NCBI GenBank assembly: GCA_003505795.1
Contig: DNXT01000266.1
Location: forward strand, 1-10,819
Direction: 5' to 3'
Source of the DNA: Lysobacteraceae bacterium
Lineage (GTDB): Bacteria > Pseudomonadota > Gammaproteobacteria > Xanthomonadales > Xanthomonadaceae
Length of the DNA stretch: 10,819 nt
The notes under the pieces were generated by a model. It made no database searches, was not told the DNA's origin, and was given only the letters and a program-made list of their open reading frames with translations. Position numbers and translations under genes: made by a program. This document shows positions 7,557 to 10,819 of the stretch, piece after piece (positions within the stretch are counted from its first letter, which is position 1; every line of letters begins with the position of its first letter).

Positions 7557-7586
7557 TGACATTAGTATGTCACTGGAAGTTACTAA
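7557..7586. promoter_or_regulatory. Overlapping inverted repeats in divergent promoter, candidate ROK operator
   Basis: The 166-bp space between the divergent receptor and ROK genes contains an AT-rich patch that stands out from the GC-rich surroundings. In it, TGACAT and ATGTCA form a perfect repeat around TAGT (7557-7572). TTAGTA and TACTAA form a second perfect repeat 13 bases apart (7562-7586). AGTTACT (7578-7584) is itself a near palindrome. Dimeric winged-helix repressors such as ROK proteins bind sites of this kind and commonly control the divergent operon and themselves. I could not assign -35/-10 boxes with confidence on either strand. Confidence 0.55.
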
Positions 7587-7636
7587 ATGGAAATGGCATA
7601 AGGACTGCCTCTCCCCCGGCGGCTCCGTGAGACCCG

Positions 7637-8803
7637 ATGCTCAGGAATCTGGACGTGTTTCCGTCCCTGCAGCCGGCCTTGCCCGACCCGGCGACCGACT
7701 TCGCGGTCAGCCGCAACGAGGCCCTGGTGCTCGATCTCCTGCGCCGGGACGCCTCCTTGTCCCGGGCCGATCTCGCCCGCGCCACCGGCCTCACCAAGCA
7801 GTCCATCTCGCGAATCGTCGATGCGCTTGCCGAGCGGGAATTCGTCACTTTCGGCGAGCGAGTGGTGAACGGCCCCGGCAAGCCGGGCACGCTCGTACAC
7901 CTCCAGGCCAATGCCGCTTATTCGGTCGGCATCTCGATCGCCGCCGACCGCATCTCCGGCATCCTCACCAACCTGACGGGGGACGTCGTGCAGGCCGAGA
8001 AGGTCGCCATCGCCGCCCGGGATCGCGAGGCGCTCCTCGATCAGGTCGAGTCCCTGTTCGAAGCGCTGGTGTCGCGCATTCCCGGGCAACCGCGCCGCAT
8101 CTGCGGCGTGGGCGTCGCCCTTTCCGGCTACTTCACCGGCGAACGCAACCGCATCAACCCGCCGGAGCCGCTCGAAGCCCTGGCCGAGGTCGACGTCGAC
8201 CGGTTGCTGGCCAGGCGGCTCAAGCTGCCCGTCTGGATAGAGAACGACGGCAATGCCTCGGCGATCGGCGAATGCCTGAGCGGGGCAGGGCTCCGCTACG
8301 CGAACTTCGCCTACATCTACCACTCGTACGGCGTGGGCGGTGCGGTCATCATCAACAACCAACTCGTGCGCGGCGCCCACGGCAATGCGGGCGAGTTCTC
8401 GGGCATCCTGGCGCCCGACCGCCTGGACGTGCGCCCGTCGCTGGAGCTGCTGCGGCGCAGGATCGTCGAGGCCGGCGTCCCGCTTCGCGACATCAATGCG
8501 CTCGTCGACGACTTCGATCCCGACTGGCCGGGCATCGACCCGTGGATCGAAACGGTGGCGCCGCCGCTCAATGCGATGATCACCGCGATCGCTTCGGTGC
8601 TCGACCCGCAGGCGATCGTACTGGGGGGGCAGCTCCCGCGCCCGCTCGCGGAACGGCTGATTCGCCGGCTGGTCATCCACGAGGGCAAGCCGCGGTTCGG
8701 CCGGCACCAACGCCGTCCTGTCATCTTGCCGAGCGATATTCAGGGCGATGCAACCGCGCTGGGAGCAGCGGCGATGCCGCTCAAATCCTTGTTCTTCGCC
8801 TGA
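7637..8803 (+). CDS. ROK-family transcriptional regulator
   Basis: This is a 388-residue sugar-responsive regulator of the NagC/XylR/Mlc type. The winged helix-turn-helix lies near residues 28-75, with SRADLARATGLTKQSISRIV as the core (about 42-61). The ROK sugar-kinase fold follows. The kinase ATP motif (DxGxT) is replaced by GISIAADR, so phosphorylation is not expected. The sugar-contact residues persist: Asn203-Asp204 in ENDGNASAIGE and Glu253 in GNAGEFSG. The zinc motif CxCGxxGC and its partner His in GEIGH are both missing. Ligand binding without zinc or catalysis is thus the likely mode. An in-frame TGA at 7628-7630 excludes any earlier start, so the ATG at 7637 is the first available. 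The gene is divergent from the TonB receptor and nearly abuts the symporter gene downstream (7 bp), so it probably regulates both arms. Repressor activity is inferred from family habit. Confidence 0.92.
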   Translation: MLRNLDVFPSLQPALPDPATDFAVSRNEALVLDLLRRDASLSRADLARATGLTKQSISRIVDALAEREFVTFGERVVNGPGKPGTLVHLQANAAYSVGISIAADRISGILTNLTGDVVQAEKVAIAARDREALLDQVESLFEALVSRIPGQPRRICGVGVALSGYFTGERNRINPPEPLEALAEVDVDRLLARRLKLPVWIENDGNASAIGECLSGAGLRYANFAYIYHSYGVGGAVIINNQLVRGAHGNAGEFSGILAPDRLDVRPSLELLRRRIVEAGVPLRDINALVDDFDPDWPGIDPWIETVAPPLNAMITAIASVLDPQAIVLGGQLPRPLAERLIRRLVIHEGKPRFGRHQRRPVILPSDIQGDATALGAAAMPLKSLFFA

Positions 8804-8810
8804 GGCCGTG

Positions 8811-10208
8811 ATGATCGCCGCGGAGCCAACCGGGACCGTCCGGCGGCTGCCGCACCCCGTGCGGCTCGGCTATGCCTCCGGGAACTTCGCAAAGAGCGTG
8901 CAGGTCACCGCCATCGATCTGCTCTACCTGTATTTCCTGGTCGATGTCATGGGCATCGCGGCGCCGGTGGCCGGTGCCGTCCTGTTTGCGGCATTCCTGA
9001 TCGACAGCCTCACCGATCCGCTCTTCGGCCACCTGATAGACAAGCGCGAGGGCCGCATCGGCTATCGCACGATCATCGGACTTGCCGCTCCGTTGTGCTG
9101 CCTGGCCTTCGTGGCCATTTTCATCGCCCCGGTCGCATTTCCCGGGGCGGTCGTCCTGGCGTCGTTCCTGAGCTTCGCCGCGTTCCGCGTGGCGTTCACG
9201 CTGGTCGATGTGCCGCACAACGCCTTGCTGGCGGGCATCACCCGGGACAGCCGCGAACGCGGCGTCCTCTCCACCTGGCGCTTCTTCTTCAGCTCACTCG
9301 GCACGCTCGCCATCTCGGCCATCGTCCTGATCGCGCTCTCCCGCGAAGCCGGCCCTCGAGCATCGACGTTCGTGACCTTTGCCTTCATCGTGGCCGCGCT
9401 CTATCTTCCGGTGATGCTGGGGTCGGCAGCGGTTTCGGTTTCCGGATCGCGCACGATCAAACAGCCGGTCGAGCACATATCGTTCCTGCAGGCGCTGCGC
9501 CGCCTGCTCGCCAATCGACGCCTCATGCAGGTGATCTGCGTGTGCGTCATCTCGGCCGGATTGATCACCGTCTTCTCACGCATGGCGGTGTTCTACGCCA
9601 AGTCGTGGCTGGGAGACCCCGGGCTGGCCGGGACGCTGATCGCCTTCAAGGTCGCGGGGCAGGTGTTGGCGCTTCCTCTGTGGTGGCTGCTCGCCAAACG
9701 GACCGAGAAGCGGACCGCCGCGATCTGCGCCCAGACCCTGTTCGGGGGCACGATGGCCGCGTTTCTGCTGCTGGCTCCCCGATCCGTCGAGGTGAGCGCG
9801 GTCCTGTTTTTCCTCGCAGGTGCGGGGCTGGGCGGGCTTACCGTCATGAACTGGGCGCTGCTGCCCGACACGATCGAGTACACCGAACTCGACACCGGAT
9901 CGCGCCACGAAGCGCTGACGTTCGGGTTGCTGCTGGCGCTGTGCAAGGCGGCATCGGGCGCCGGATTGGCACTGGTAGCCTGGCTGCTCGAGCTATCCGG
10001 CTACGAGGCGGCAGCGGCTGAATTCAACAGCCGATTGCCCGACCTGCTGCTCTCAATGACGCTTGTGCCGATGATGGGTGTCATTGCCTGCAGCCTGATC
10101 CTGTCCAGGTTGCCGATGAGCTACCGGGACCACCTAGACGCGACCACGGCCCCAGGCGATCGGCCGGATCGAACGATGAGCAGGGCAAGAAGCCTTCGGG
10201 TGCGTTGA
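8811..10208 (+). CDS. GPH-type (MFS_2) sugar:cation symporter
   Basis: This is a 465-residue inner-membrane transporter of the glycoside-pentoside-hexuronide:cation symporter family within the major facilitator superfamily, which imports sugars and related glycosides with H+ or Na+. It shows about twelve hydrophobic helices. The N-terminal half has the family pattern: LGYASGNFAKS in helix 1, then DSLTDPLFGHLIDKREGRIGYR between helices 2 and 3, and VDVPHNALLAGITRDSRERG with the conserved Asp/Pro/Asn before the helix 4-5 region. The second half has LLPDTIEYTELDTGSRHEALTFG, another hallmark of this family. The start at 8811 follows the ROK stop by 7 bp, and the TGAGG overlapping that stop can serve as Shine-Dalgarno, so translation is likely coupled. 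The C-terminal tail (from about DATTAPG, ending ARSLRVR) is hydrophilic and looks atypical. Phosphate or organic-phosphate antiporters are a less likely alternative. Confidence 0.9.
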   Translation: MIAAEPTGTVRRLPHPVRLGYASGNFAKSVQVTAIDLLYLYFLVDVMGIAAPVAGAVLFAAFLIDSLTDPLFGHLIDKREGRIGYRTIIGLAAPLCCLAFVAIFIAPVAFPGAVVLASFLSFAAFRVAFTLVDVPHNALLAGITRDSRERGVLSTWRFFFSSLGTLAISAIVLIALSREAGPRASTFVTFAFIVAALYLPVMLGSAAVSVSGSRTIKQPVEHISFLQALRRLLANRRLMQVICVCVISAGLITVFSRMAVFYAKSWLGDPGLAGTLIAFKVAGQVLALPLWWLLAKRTEKRTAAICAQTLFGGTMAAFLLLAPRSVEVSAVLFFLAGAGLGGLTVMNWALLPDTIEYTELDTGSRHEALTFGLLLALCKAASGAGLALVAWLLELSGYEAAAAEFNSRLPDLLLSMTLVPMMGVIACSLILSRLPMSYRDHLDATTAPGDRPDRTMSRARSLRVR

Positions 10209-10551
10209 CGGTCGACGACGCCACAGGTCGGGATCAAGGACTTCAACAGCGGTTCGGGGTGGTGTTCTCGCCGGGCTTTTAGGGGTTTTACTGGGTAGGA
10301 AAAGCCGATGAGTCTCTGGCACAGGGTGTTGACGGAGGTCGATGGCGCCTCTGGTCCCGCGGCAGGGCTTTCGTGCGCATGGGGAGGGGTGCCGGATCCG
10401 GCGGCGCGGAATGTTTCCCGGTCGATGAAGGCGTGCGGATGCGACGGGAGTGGAATTGCCGGTCGACTCCTGGTCGCCCGGTCGCTCCAAGGAGGCATTG
10501 GCCACCGAACATCAATTGTCTGCTCGTCCGCTTGCTGGCATTGCGCGGCAT
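10209..10551. other. 343-bp region with no supported gene
   Basis: The stretch lies between convergent genes, the symporter and the M20 hydrolase. Several frames are open on both strands but they are Pro/Arg-rich, lack ribosome binding sites and resemble no protein I know. No hairpin with a T-run was found, although a terminator would be expected here. The - strand frame reading HHPEPLLKSLIPTCGVVDRQ has a protein-like look, and the segment may be part of a dispersed repeat, but that is untested. Confidence 0.5.
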
Positions 10552-10819
10552 TCAGCATGCCTCGGTGGCACCTGTTGAAGCGCTTGATCTACAGCTTCGG
10601 CCGATTGAGTGCTCGACCAACGAGACCAGGCAGGCGATGCCCAGCGGCAGCACCTCGTCGTCGAAGTCGTAGCAGGGGTGGTGCAGCGGGTAACCGGGCA
10701 GTTCGTCCGCGCCGCGGCCCTGGCCCAGCCAGAGATAGGCGCCGGGGCGGGCCTGCAGCATGAAGGCGAAGTCCTCGGAGGTGAATGCCGGGCGCGGCGC
10801 CGGGCGCGCGTCCAGGCCG
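10552..10819 (-). CDS. M20-family amidohydrolase/peptidase, C-terminal end (partial)
   Basis: This is the last 88 residues of a zinc amidohydrolase of the M20 family (hippurate/N-acyl-amino-acid hydrolase type), which cleaves N-acyl amino acids or peptides. The stretch TSEDFAFMLQARPGAYLWLG, followed by YPLHHPCYDFDDEVLPLG, is the signature C-terminal part of the catalytic domain. The Glu of SEDF lies beside the metal site and the first His of LHHP is a metal ligand. The rest of the protein lies beyond the right edge. The stop is TGA at 10552-10554. The final stretch after LVSLVEHSIGR (SCRSSASTGATEAC) is Ser/Cys-rich and longer than the usual short end, so the natural terminus may have been altered by a small rearrangement. 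The gene converges on the symporter gene and probably has no functional link with it. Confidence 0.9.
   Translation of the reverse strand, partial: GLDARPAPRPAFTSEDFAFMLQARPGAYLWLGQGRGADELPGYPLHHPCYDFDDEVLPLGIACLVSLVEHSIGRSCRSSASTGATEAC

Noticed and set aside
7471..7557. An upstream in-frame ATG that would lengthen the TonB receptor by 29 residues.
   Set aside because: The extension would bury the signal peptide, overlaps the promoter repeats, and lacks a ribosome binding site, whereas the ATG at 7470 has a good one.
10121..10558. A 145-codon - strand frame in the convergent spacer.
   Set aside because: It overlaps the ends of both neighbouring genes, is rich in Pro, Arg and Ser, has no ribosome binding site, and matches no family I recognise. 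It was kept only as a possible repeat in the findings.
1..10819. CRISPR arrays, tRNA or rRNA genes, complete insertion sequences.
   Set aside because: I saw no regularly spaced direct repeats, no cloverleaf or rRNA signature, and no transposase with terminal inverted repeats.

Overview
The window is GC-rich bacterial chromosomal DNA with tight gene spacing and short intergenic regions. A TonB-dependent receptor, an outer-membrane-type lipoprotein candidate and a membrane-bound PQQ glucose dehydrogenase all point to a Gram-negative bacterium. The style of the proteins suggests a gammaproteobacterium of the Xanthomonadaceae/Lysobacteraceae type, but that assignment is inferred from recognition and was not tested. 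Bases 1-35 are not biological: they end in the Illumina read-1 adapter, so the window starts at a contig edge and the first gene is cut there.

Left part (37-1223, + strand): the C-terminal half of an ABC-2 type transporter permease is followed after 23 bp by a small four-helix membrane protein of unknown function. A perfect 11-bp-stem hairpin (1239-1264) lies between these genes and the converging gene for membrane-bound PQQ-dependent glucose dehydrogenase (1313-3745, - strand). That enzyme has its five N-terminal membrane helices, and residues aligning to the known catalytic and PQQ-contacting His, Asp and Lys are present.

Middle gap (3746-4149): this holds no intact gene. It does contain what looks like a decayed, frameshifted fragment of a tyrosine-recombinase integrase on the - strand, with the HxLRH catalytic motif altered to HRLHH.

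Right part (4150-10208): this is a divergent nutrient-uptake locus. On the - strand a TonB-dependent receptor is followed by a secreted glycerophosphodiester phosphodiesterase, with a strong hairpin between them. On the + strand a ROK-family transcriptional regulator, which has a helix-turn-helix and lacks the kinase ATP and zinc motifs, is followed after 7 bp by a GPH-type sugar:cation symporter. The shared 166-bp promoter region carries an AT-rich patch with two overlapping inverted repeats, the likely operator. The simplest reading is a scavenging system: the receptor brings a glycerophosphodiester, or a related sugar or polyol conjugate, across the outer membrane; the phosphodiesterase cleaves it; the symporter imports the freed moiety; and the ROK protein senses it. 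The substrate is not visible in the sequence.

Right edge: the C-terminal end of an M20-family amidohydrolase/peptidase (- strand) enters the window at 10819 and stops at 10552. Between it and the symporter lies about 340 bp without a credible gene, and both flanking proteins carry unusual C-terminal tails next to it.
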